DNA of 28,565 bases, from the NCBI GenBank assembly GCA_964447525.1, contig CAYUSU010000015.1, positions 1-28,565 on the forward strand. The letters are read 5' to 3'. The translations under genes were made by a program, and so were the position numbers. Below are positions 1-8,627 of this stretch, one piece after another. This stretch comes from JAFGDH01 sp964447525. Lineage in GTDB: Archaea; Aenigmatarchaeota; Aenigmatarchaeia; QMZP01; QMZT01. How positions within the stretch are numbered: position 1 is the first letter of the stretch; every line of letters starts with the position of its first letter. The notes beneath the pieces were generated by a model. That model saw only the letters and a program-made list of their open reading frames with translations. It had not been told where the DNA came from and made no database searches.

Positions 1-3000
1 AAGGCTTTCAAAATTTTCTTCGAACCTTTTACCATTAATATAGATAAGCAGCTTTGCATATATCTTTACGACGGAGAAGAAATTCCTGACCAGAGATATG
101 GTGAAGTATATTTTGAATTTTATATTGAATCTGGTGAAACTATATTCAGCGATTCGGACAACTCGAAAGAAACTTTCCTTTTAGTGGTTGATTTCCTTAC
201 CGGGAAGTTCGGAGCCGGTTCAACAAATGAAGGCGAAGAAAACGAAGAAACTTCATCCGTATTCATAGAGGATTTCGCCAATGCACTGACACCCCAGATC
301 GACAATGATCTTGAGAAGAAGATAAATGATGACATATTCGGGAAATACGATTACGGAATTTTCTTCTATTCCACGAAACAGGAACTGGAAGGCGATGCCG
401 AGTTCTTGGCTGTTGCCGGATCCAAATTCAACGATATCAGCAAAAATGTAGATGAAGGAAAAAACTTCAACATTTTGATTGCATATTCACAGGATACGAA
501 TGTCGGTGAGAATGGTGACCAGCCTTATCTTCTTTGTGTTTATGACAGCGAAACCGCCGGGAAATGCGTGGCTTTCAAAAATATTGTTGATTCACTTACC
601 AGTGGAAGCTTTACGCAAACCCTCACGGCGAACGATCTGAAATCAAAGATTTCGGATGTTATAGAAAAGATGGAGAACTTCTTTGCATCTGACGAATTCG
701 GGGAATGTCTTGAAGATTCCGTCAATGGTTCTGGTGGTCAGGGCAGTAGTACTTCTGATCTTCCCGTGAGTCCTGTCCTTGGCAATGTTATTTTTATCGT
801 TGACAGTTCCGAAGTGGAGAATGTCGTCAAGACACTCCCTCTCGCGGTTTATCATTACATCCCCGGCGGGGAATCGAGCCTGTCAGGATATGCGGAGAAC
901 ATCAGATCAGCACTGGAAAAGAAAATCAGAAGTGCATACATAATGTATAATCCATTCCTCCTTTATCATGAGAACGACCCGGAGTCAATGCTCCACTTCA
1001 TCGACATTCTGAATGATGAATATCCATCACAAATTGATGATATATTTATTTTCTCTAACAACCATGAAACAGCTAAAAAGATTGGGGAAACGGTGGGAGA
1101 AAAGGCGAAATTAAGGGGAATCAGTATACATAAATACACAACCGAAGATATACCGGTATTTTGGGATATCTCAGACTATGATACGATAGTTGTAGTGGGA
1201 GACAGTGTAGACAACAGGGCTTCTTTGATGGGAGCTCAACTCGCCTCTTACTATGACGCCCAGCTTGTTTATTATGACGAGACCGGCGTGGAATACGATT
1301 TCGAAGGGAAGAGAGTATTCGTTGTTGGCGGAACCGTTCCGGTCAACCATGAAATGGATGATTTGCTGGACAAATCCGGCACGAGGATAGATCTGGAAAG
1401 CATGGAAAAGGTGAACAAACACCTCCAGGAGCAGATGCAAACGGACAAAATGATTCTTGTCAATCCGAATGACATCGAAAAGGAATACTGTGAGGATTTC
1501 ACATTCCAGAGCAGCGGGATAGTCACCAACCCATACTGCCATGATTCCCTCATAGCTCCGCTGCTTGCTTCGCTTAACAATGAACTGATGATTTTTACCG
1601 AAGTCTCTCCTGTCAGTTCCGGCCTTGACCATCTCGATATCACGGACATGGCAGTTGATGGTGATAATAATATTTACGTAATAAACGAGGACCAGGTAGA
1701 AGGAAAATACAAACTCTTCAAATACGAATTCGCGGGAAGCGGTTACAAAAAGGAAGAGTTCATTTCGTATGTTGATTTTGGGAGTTTCCTGCAGACCCCT
1801 GACAGAAAACATCTTTATGTTTATGGAGTCGATTTGAAATCAAATGGCACGTATCTGCATGCATATGAGATTAAAAATGATCATTTGGAGGAAAAGACAA
1901 CTGCCAATCTTGGGAATATAATGAAATCCACCGAAACGGATGGTGTTCTTATAATAAGAATTGGTTCAAATGTTTTGGTGGATATTAAGATGGACAATGA
2001 TGAAAACCTTTATATTCTGTATGCGATTTCCGGGGGGAAATTTGAAATTGTAAAATATGACAAGAAGGGGGACATCTTTAGTAAAAAATACACCAAAAAT
2101 ATACTAACTAATGCGAAGGACTACCTTGGAAACGAATATGATTTTAGTCCGCTTCTCAGTACATATGAAAACAAGCCAAATCTGGTTTTTTTCACGGAGA
2201 AAAACCCTTCAGGTTCCGAATTGTTTGACAGGGAAATAATTTTCGGTGAATATGACGAAGGAAAGGGAATGCTGAAAGACCCTGTAAAATTCGATGGCAA
2301 CACTGCAGCTTTCATGTCATACGAGGTAATCAGGCAGATAGATGAAGACAAGAAATATGATTTCCATGCGGAAAAAATAATACAGGAACGTACCGGCGGT
2401 TCGGGGATTTATCCCGACTATAACAACAAGGCTTTCTTTTATGTTAATCCTTATTACTACATATGGGATGGCGGAGACACCGTATTTATTACAGATAGAA
2501 ATATTGAAAAGCCGCTTGGAACAATTAACGAAAATTACGCTATCCAGTCGCAGAAATATTCGCTTTACAGAAAATTCAGCGATACAATCAAGAAACTGGA
2601 ACAAAACGCAAAAACAACAAGATCAAGAGTTAAGGAATTCTTGGAACATGACGAGTTCAAAGGAATGGGATACCTTACGGTCATGGGTTCTCCCAAATCA
2701 ATACCACTGAGCGTTTACGCCTCGTCCGAGAGCGGCGGGCTTCAAATCTCATATTTAAAAGTCAATCTGAACAAACCAGCGGATTATTATTATTACGCCG
2801 ATCCAAACGATGACGGGACACCTGACCTGAAAGTGGGGAGGATTTTCGGAATAACTGAAACGGACACTTCGTCTTTCGTAAATCTTATAACTTTGTACAA
2901 AATCAAAGAAAAGAAAATTAAAGATGTTTCCCTCATGGCATCTTTAACTTACGAAGATACGAAGAAAGATTTTATCAGTTTTTATAACAACATAAAAGGA

Positions 3001-3224
3001 GAAGCGGATGTTCAGTGCTGGACAATGGAAGGTGGTGGTGAATGCAAAACATTTTCCAAGCACGAACTAGAAAGCAATCTGGCTGGTAGCGATATTGTTT
3101 TGTATGTTGATCACGGGGAAATCGATGCACTGGGTCCAAAGGGAGCTGATCTTTCATGGCTTGAAATACCTAAAATGGAAGGAACGTTTATAGTCGCTCC
3201 TGTTAGCCTTACCATGGATTATTA
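1..3224 (+). CDS. Giant secreted TPM/C25-like surface protein, N-terminal part (5' end outside window; runs into gap)
   Basis: The frame is open from base 1, so the true start lies upstream; the first in-frame start-like codon (GTG at 184) is not preferred. Region by region: a sequon-poor, acidic linker; a divergent TPM-like domain (about 290-700, matching the paralogue at 8628); a two-lobed region with the hydrophobic strands of cell-wall-binding-repeat-2 type proteins (about 780-1400); a block shared with the paralogue (YCxDSL-type motif near 1540); an inserted beta-propeller-like stretch (about 1630-2500) absent from the paralogue; then a gingipain-like (peptidase C25, caspase fold) domain from about 2640. 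The catalytic His of the HG motif is present (3112-3114), but the residue 31 positions later, Cys in the paralogue, is Ser here (AGC, 3205-3207). It is therefore probably a pseudo-peptidase acting outside the cell. The gap at 3225-3234 interrupts the same gene. Confidence 0.75.
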
Positions 3225-3234
3225 NNNNNNNNNN
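3225..3234. other. Assembly gap (10 N) inside a gene
   Basis: A run of ten N. The sequence on both sides aligns continuously with the paralogue at 8628-11204 (its catalytic-Cys segment before, its IRKGAL segment after), so the gap removes only a few codons of one gene. The frame change across it is explained by an arbitrary N count. Confidence 0.95.
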
Positions 3235-3235
3235 C

Positions 3236-5164
3236 TCCTTTAAGAACACACTTTTCGGAGCAAACGCTATAAGAAAGGGCGCTCTGGGTTATGTGGGAGC
3301 TGTGAGCGTAAGCCATGCAAATGAGGGCGTTTTGGGAAGCAAATTCATTAATAATATCATTTCCGGTGATTCGCTAGGGGATGCGTTCATAAGTTCGGCG
3401 AACGATGCGAAAAAGATGATTTCAGAAATATCGATGAATTACATGCTTTTCGGAGACCCGACCTTCGTATACGGCGGGACCAAGAACTCCGCCCCGAAAA
3501 CGGTTGACCTGGCAGAAGCTGAAAAGGATAAATGGATTGCTTTCTCTTCAAAGACACCTGTTGATAATTTCAAGACGTGTTACGAGGGAGAAACCACTGA
3601 TATGGATTTCAATGAATACAAGAACATTGTCCTTGCGATGAACAAACAGTACGCTTTTTCCGGAATCAGCGAAACGGGCGGGAAGGTCGTGATCCAGCAT
3701 AACCGAATAATAATTTTGCCTGACCTGGACGGAAACGGTAAAGTGCAGTGCGGCGAGAAAAATGTTGTAAATGCAATAAAATACACGACAAAATACGATG
3801 ACTGGATCTCAAAATGCCACAGCATCGAGGGAAGTCCCGTTAACCTGAACAACTATCTAAAAGCGGTTGTTCTGTTCATGAACAAAGGAAGCAGCGCATT
3901 CTATGGAAAATCCGACCTGAAAACTTATTTGCTAAACGGGGGATCATATTATCCAAAGATTTACGATAAAAAGACGTTGTACCTTCCTGACCTAAATGCG
4001 GACGGGTTGGTGAAATGTTACATTGAGGATGTTCCGAAAGGAGGAGGACCATCCAAGGGGACAAGTGAAACCGGAGGAGATGATGTGACTGATACGGAAG
4101 GTGAAAGAAAACCAGCGGAAAGCGATGAAAAGGCGGTTTCGGAACTGGGAAAAAATTACGATGAATACAAGAAATCAATGGCGTCTGATGCTGATCCGAT
4201 CCCTAAATATTATGAAAAAGCAACTGAATTCGTCATGAAGCTCGGAATTCTTGTCACGCAAGATCAGGTGCAGAATTTCATAAATAACTATGGAGGAGAG
4301 CAGACCGATCATCTTGGTCCATACATCTCAGCTCTAATCAACAATAACATTTTACAGGGAAATGATGTGGAACTGGATCTGAAAAAATGGAGCAGTAAAT
4401 ACCTGACAATGATAGGACATTCCATTGAAGCCGGGAAGACTCTGACAGTGAACGGTGATGTAGGACTTGTTGCTGGATATATGCTTCGGGGAGGGACCAT
4501 TACGATAAACGGAGAAACCGGTAATGAAATAGGTCGCCAGTCCGTCAGCGGCATAATACAAATAAAACCACAAAACCCTTCCAATGAAGTAACAAAACAA
4601 ATCAAAGAAAAACTAATCCGGTCGTTGTCCCCAAACACGTATGTCTACGTTTATGAGTGCACAACCGGGTCATGGATAGGCAATATTTTCAGAAATATAA
4701 TTTCAGGACAATCTTATCTTGGCGCAACGCCTACTGGCGCGTCCTGTGGTTACAAGCAAATCTGGCCGGAAAAAACGATAAAGAAAAGGCTGGACTCATA
4801 CTACTCAAAAAATCAGAAAGGCGTGTGTAGTTACTTGAATAACAATAACAACTATGACCAGTGCTACCAGATGATATCAGGGTTATTGCAGGGAATGCCC
4901 ATAACAAACGAAGACATCCAGGAATTCGTGGATGACCATCAGAACGATAATTTAATAATGATGAGCAGCACTAGCTATTTCATGGTTTTCGTTTCCGCAT
5001 TGATTGACAGTTCCGTTGATCAGAGCATCTCATTGAAAATCAGCAGAAGAGGAACTGATATCAGACCCGCTGAATATCCTCCGGGACAACCATATTATGT
5101 TGCATTCCCGTATGTGGCTTCATATATTCAGAGTGGAAAATACATAAAAATTGATGGGAGGTGA
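3236..5164 (+). CDS. Giant secreted TPM/C25-like surface protein, C-terminal part (continuation after gap)
   Basis: Continues the preceding gene in a different apparent frame. It opens with the end of the C25-like domain (residues ANAIRKGALGYVGAV match the paralogue's VNFIRKGALAYVGNL; a GDPT motif follows near 3460). Next are two dockerin-like, calcium-loop units, LPDLDGNGKVQC (about 3716-3751) and LPDLNADGLVKC (about 3983-4018), which may bind calcium. An acidic low-complexity linker (about 4030-4180) follows. A glycine-rich GXGXG-type beta-helix turn pattern, as in glutamate synthase C-terminal and formylmethanofuran dehydrogenase C folds, lies at about 4430-4550. The remaining sequence has several Cys and no recognised family. 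The stop at 5162-5164 is probably not the true end: shifting the frame by one base at 5156-5161 keeps the reading frame open to the next gap, and the product then resembles the earlier GXGXG segment. The Met at 3293 is not the start. Confidence 0.7.
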   Translation, partial: SFKNTLFGANAIRKGALGYVGAVSVSHANEGVLGSKFINNIISGDSLGDAFISSANDAKKMISEISMNYMLFGDPTFVYGGTKNSAPKTVDLAEAEKDKWIAFSSKTPVDNFKTCYEGETTDMDFNEYKNIVLAMNKQYAFSGISETGGKVVIQHNRIIILPDLDGNGKVQCGEKNVVNAIKYTTKYDDWISKCHSIEGSPVNLNNYLKAVVLFMNKGSSAFYGKSDLKTYLLNGGSYYPKIYDKKTLYLPDLNADGLVKCYIEDVPKGGGPSKGTSETGGDDVTDTEGERKPAESDEKAVSELGKNYDEYKKSMASDADPIPKYYEKATEFVMKLGILVTQDQVQNFINNYGGEQTDHLGPYISALINNNILQGNDVELDLKKWSSKYLTMIGHSIEAGKTLTVNGDVGLVAGYMLRGGTITINGETGNEIGRQSVSGIIQIKPQNPSNEVTKQIKEKLIRSLSPNTYVYVYECTTGSWIGNIFRNIISGQSYLGATPTGASCGYKQIWPEKTIKKRLDSYYSKNQKGVCSYLNNNNNYDQCYQMISGLLQGMPITNEDIQEFVDDHQNDNLIMMSSTSYFMVFVSALIDSSVDQSISLKISRRGTDIRPAEYPPGQPYYVAFPYVASYIQSGKYIKIDGR

Positions 5165-5190
5165 TAATTTTAACTTTTTAGGCCAAAATC

Positions 5191-5200
5191 NNNNNNNNNN
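5191..5200. other. Assembly gap (10 N)
   Basis: A run of ten N between two pieces of similar coding sequence (GCTTCATA...AAATACATAAA occurs on both sides, at about 5118-5149 and 5214-5244). It is probably a scaffold join within the large surface-protein gene, in a region where internal repeats could have stopped assembly. Confidence 0.95.
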
Positions 5201-5202
5201 CC

Positions 5203-5463
5203 CCCACCGCAGCCGCTTCATACCTTCAGCCTGCAAAATACATAAACATTGCTCGTCTTATCGGAACCAAATTCGCGTATAAATCGACGAACGCCAGAAT
5301 ACATGTCCTCGGTGATAGTAATGAATGCAACGCAAAAAAATCAATGATTCCGGATGGCGAAGAAGAGAAGCCAACGGAAGACGTTATAATTACATGTGGT
5401 AGCGAGACAATATGGCCTGAAGGATACACTCAACCCAGAAGTGGTGCAACTGGAAGTTTCTAA
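5203..5463 (+). CDS. 3' terminal fragment of the giant surface-protein gene
   Basis: An open frame of 86 codons from the gap to TAA (5461-5463), with no start codon suitable for a separate gene. It encodes SYLQPAKYINIARL, closely matching SYIQSGKYIKIDG encoded just before the gap, and then ARIHVLGDSNEC and a CG...IWPE segment resembling SCGYKQIWPE encoded near 4740-4775. It is therefore read as the C-terminal repeat of the same protein. It ends tail to tail with the minus-strand gene at 5460, the stop codons overlapping by three bases, which supports it as real coding sequence. How much is missing in the gap is unknown. Confidence 0.55.
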   Translation, partial: PTAAASYLQPAKYINIARLIGTKFAYKSTNARIHVLGDSNECNAKKSMIPDGEEEKPTEDVIITCGSETIWPEGYTQPRSGATGSF

Positions 5464-6791
5464 ACCCCGATACTCATCTGCCTGACCGTGCACATTTCCG
5501 CCTTCTCATAATATTTGACCGGGTAAATGATTTCCTGGCCTGAACCCGGGCGAATGAATATAAAATACGTTTCGCCGTTGACCGGGAGGTCGTTCTGGTT
5601 GCACATGAATTCGAGAGCGGTGAATGTTCTTGATCCGGATCCTCCGTATATGTGATGGTCGGTGTCGCAGTCCCCTTGCTCTCCGGGTCCCATGACATAA
5701 ACCTTCTCTATACCAAGCGGCTCGATGTTGCTGTATTCAATTCGTATTTGCGTGTCCCTGCATACCACGTATTCATCCCTTAACAAACGAGAGTCGAGAT
5801 AGATCATGAACCTCGGTTTCTGGACGGATTTGATGGTCCCGGATGCGATCTCGGAGAAATATTTTATCGCCTCGAGATATTCCGGAGAGCTTGATTCGAG
5901 GAACTTCTTTTCGTAAATGTTCGAAAATATATAGCTGAACATCAGGCTGAACTTCCCTTCCAGATTTTCACAATTCTTCCTGACCAGCGATCGGGTGGAT
6001 TCCGGGAGGAATTTTGAATAAATATCCAAATAGAACATGAAACCGGTGTAAATGAGATTCGAGGTTTCGTATGTCTGGTAATTATAAAGTGAAAAGAACT
6101 CCGACGAGTCAAGGAAAGAAATCATCGAGTTGTAGCTTTCGGTAAGCGTTATGTTGTTTTTGGCCGGAGTGAATGCTGGAAGGGAACCAGTCAGATATGT
6201 ATAATTACTGTTGAAAGAACCGAGGGAATTACCGAACAGAAAACCGGCGTTTTCCTGGAAGCAGAATCCCGTGTCAAGTCCCATGCCTTTTATCCCGTCC
6301 TTTACTGATCGAGTAAGAACCTCTGAATCTGACCGGAGACTGACGTTATCGTTCTTTCTCTTTGGAATGATTTTTATCCCGCTTACAGGGACGGAAAGGA
6401 CTTCCGTCGTATTTTCGTCCTTCTTTATGGAAAGTGAGAATGTTCCGGAATACTCTTTCCTTCCTGAGGTCTCGATAACCGGCTGAATTTCGAGAGAGCA
6501 GATTATTCCCTTCCTGTAATAGTAATCGCATACCTGAGGATATACCCTGAGATTCGAATCGCCGGAAAGCTGGATATCCGGTGTGGTGTAGAATTCTGAA
6601 TAGTCCGTTAGAAGCTCGGCGCGAATCTTGATTATGTTGTTCACCATTCTGCATTTACCATCTTCCACCATCTGGCATTCCATTTCGTTTTCCACTATGT
6701 CCAGAATCTTCAGGTCTTCTCCCCGGACATTGGGTATCGAGCAGGCTAATAAGATCACCATCAGTCCTACGATCAGATATTTTCTATCCAT
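5460..6791 (-). CDS. Secreted or lipid-anchored protein of unknown function
   Basis: 443 residues from the ATG at 6791. An in-frame GTG nine bases upstream (6800) is an alternative start. The N terminus (MDRKYLIVGLMVILLAC) is a signal sequence with a possible lipobox (LLAC), so the protein may be lipid-anchored outside the cell; no other membrane segment is seen. Several Cys and many aromatic residues suggest a folded, disulphide-bonded exterior protein; no known domain was recognised. The start lies inside the last codons of the upstream class III signal-peptide gene (overlap 6784-6791), so the two are probably translated together from the promoter near 8600. A related job at the cell surface is inferred only from this pairing. 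Confidence 0.8.
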   Translation of the reverse strand: MDRKYLIVGLMVILLACSIPNVRGEDLKILDIVENEMECQMVEDGKCRMVNNIIKIRAELLTDYSEFYTTPDIQLSGDSNLRVYPQVCDYYYRKGIICSLEIQPVIETSGRKEYSGTFSLSIKKDENTTEVLSVPVSGIKIIPKRKNDNVSLRSDSEVLTRSVKDGIKGMGLDTGFCFQENAGFLFGNSLGSFNSNYTYLTGSLPAFTPAKNNITLTESYNSMISFLDSSEFFSLYNYQTYETSNLIYTGFMFYLDIYSKFLPESTRSLVRKNCENLEGKFSLMFSYIFSNIYEKKFLESSSPEYLEAIKYFSEIASGTIKSVQKPRFMIYLDSRLLRDEYVVCRDTQIRIEYSNIEPLGIEKVYVMGPGEQGDCDTDHHIYGGSGSRTFTALEFMCNQNDLPVNGETYFIFIRPGSGQEIIYPVKYYEKAEMCTVRQMSIGV

Positions 6792-8592
6792 TATTATCAC
6801 ACGCTTCTACTATCTGGGTGAACGGGGAAACGGATTCTATCCCGCAATTGGCAAAGAGCGCGGAAAAGCTGTCGATGTCTTTGAGGTCTATGCTTCCCCC
6901 GAAATCACCTTGTTCATTCTCGGTGACGACGGGAAGATATACGTAAAGATTTCCTGAATTACCGTCAAGAGAAATTATTGTTTCCAGATACCCCACATTC
7001 CCTCCGGTCTGGTTGTTTCCTACTGTAAAGATTGCCTTGTACATGTATTTCCCGGTCGGGAAGAACTCCATCGAATCCGAATATACGCTTCCGTCGTTGT
7101 TCGTTAATATGAATCCGGAGCCAGATGAAAGGTAAGGATGGATGTAAGCCGTAACGGAAAGAGGAACGCTTAAGCTGTTTATGGTTTTTGCATCACCGGT
7201 TACGGAATATCCCATGCTTTCCTTCTTTAGCGGGACGGCCATCAGATTGAGTATCACCCTGTCCGGAATTCCGCCGAGCGTTATGGACTTCCCGTTAAGG
7301 TCGTCTGCCTTCTCCAAGCTCCCGTGGACGCCATGCCCTTCACTTTTCACACTCAGCTCTCCCATGAAGCACGGGATGGAACTTTCCAGCGACCCGGTGG
7401 AATCAGTCTTCCCCAGATAACATCGGTCGAACAGGACTTCTGCCCCTTCCACGGGAGCACCGAAATCATCCCTGACGTTTATCCTGAAAGGACAGTCATC
7501 CCTCTGGAAACATAAATCCCTGTAGTCCTCGTCATAAGTCATTAAATACGAATTCTTGCACCTTTTCGACGGGGACGAATCCTCGATATTGACCATGACC
7601 GCGAACTTGAAAAGATCATCAAACAATGGATCATCCACTACAATAATTGCCGGGTAGCGGAAGGAGTATGAAACGTCGTATGGTATCGTGCAAGCATAAG
7701 AGAACGGAACGATGTTTCTCGGTTCGATCAGAATGGGGTTCGGTGTGAATTCCAGATTCGAATCAATGTCCCATTCGTCGGGATAAACAAATCCTATGTC
7801 CAATCCGGTTTCGGTGATCTGATAGAATGGGTTGTCGCTCACTTCGAAAGTTTTCCCTGTCTGGAGATGAGAAAGCGTGTATGTTATCAATGTTTCCAGG
7901 TTTTCCTTTGTTTGTTTTTCGTCGAGGAAATATACCTTGTCGCATCCGGTCATCATCCCGGAAAGCGGAAGCCATCCGGTTCCTGAAGAATACTTGATGG
8001 AAGTTAATGTAAGGTTTTCCAGAATACCCCCTTCGACATCTTCCATGAAATCGTCTGAAAACGAGATTATGTCTGACAGCATGGATGGTATTTTTGCGGT
8101 ATATACTCCGGGCGAGGAAATATTCCCGATTTGTGTTGGTATGGTGACCCTGAAATCAACATTATTCTTCTGAATGGTTACTTCCACTGTCATATCATTC
8201 AGGAATAAGCGAACGTCCTTCCCGTAGAAATCCATGTCCTCTTCCAGAACAGAATTGAGTCCAATTTTAACGATCTCTTCCAGTTCTTTCCCGATATCCG
8301 GTTTAATGCTCCCAGTGCATTCCCTCCAGACATTCACGTCCGACATTCCGTATTTTACCGTGTTGTTTGAAGGAATTCCACCGTATGAATAGATCGCTTT
8401 CATTCCCGCAAGAGCGGTTCTCTGGACAAAATTATTTATGGAATCCACTATAACCTTCTTCTCCTCGCCAAGACCGGAAATATCATTACTTTCCGGAACA
8501 GCTACCAGATTTACGACAACAAAAACGGCAACTATGGCAAGAATAATGAGAGCTATTATTACTATGAATTCGACCTGCCCCTTAGCACCCAT
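6784..8592 (-). CDS. Class III signal-peptide (pilin-type) surface protein
   Basis: 602 residues. The N terminus MGAKGQVEFIVIIALIILAIV is a class III signal peptide: short basic segment, KG|Q cleavage site, QVEF motif, then one long hydrophobic helix. Such proteins are processed by an archaeal prepilin peptidase and stay at the surface through the helix. The rest is mostly beta-strand sequence with scattered Cys pairs. An Ig-like or carboxypeptidase-regulatory-like unit lies at about residues 370-425 (INVRDDFGAPVEGAEVLF...TDSTGSL). It is far longer than a pilin subunit, so it is more likely a pilin-anchored surface or assembly-associated protein than a fibre subunit. It is the first gene of a minus-strand pair and is divergent from 8628 with only 35 bases between starts. 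Confidence 0.85.
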   Translation of the reverse strand: MGAKGQVEFIVIIALIILAIVAVFVVVNLVAVPESNDISGLGEEKKVIVDSINNFVQRTALAGMKAIYSYGGIPSNNTVKYGMSDVNVWRECTGSIKPDIGKELEEIVKIGLNSVLEEDMDFYGKDVRLFLNDMTVEVTIQKNNVDFRVTIPTQIGNISSPGVYTAKIPSMLSDIISFSDDFMEDVEGGILENLTLTSIKYSSGTGWLPLSGMMTGCDKVYFLDEKQTKENLETLITYTLSHLQTGKTFEVSDNPFYQITETGLDIGFVYPDEWDIDSNLEFTPNPILIEPRNIVPFSYACTIPYDVSYSFRYPAIIVVDDPLFDDLFKFAVMVNIEDSSPSKRCKNSYLMTYDEDYRDLCFQRDDCPFRINVRDDFGAPVEGAEVLFDRCYLGKTDSTGSLESSIPCFMGELSVKSEGHGVHGSLEKADDLNGKSITLGGIPDRVILNLMAVPLKKESMGYSVTGDAKTINSLSVPLSVTAYIHPYLSSGSGFILTNNDGSVYSDSMEFFPTGKYMYKAIFTVGNNQTGGNVGYLETIISLDGNSGNLYVYLPVVTENEQGDFGGSIDLKDIDSFSALFANCGIESVSPFTQIVEACDNNG

Positions 8593-8627
8593 AATAATTA
8601 TTTATCGCTTGGAATCTAAATATTCAG
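8593..8627. promoter_or_regulatory. Compact divergent promoter region
   Basis: Only 35 bases separate two opposite start codons. A TATA-like TTATTTAT (8596-8603) lies about 27 bases before the plus-strand ATG. On the minus strand a TATTTAGA-like element (about 8611-8619) lies at the matching distance from the other ATG. This is the arrangement expected for two overlapping leaderless archaeal promoters. Assigned by position and composition only. Confidence 0.45.

Noticed and set aside
1171..1812. 213-residue minus-strand open frame inside the giant surface-protein gene
   Set aside because: It is a shadow of the plus-strand gene, whose sequence aligns with the paralogue at 8628 over this region.
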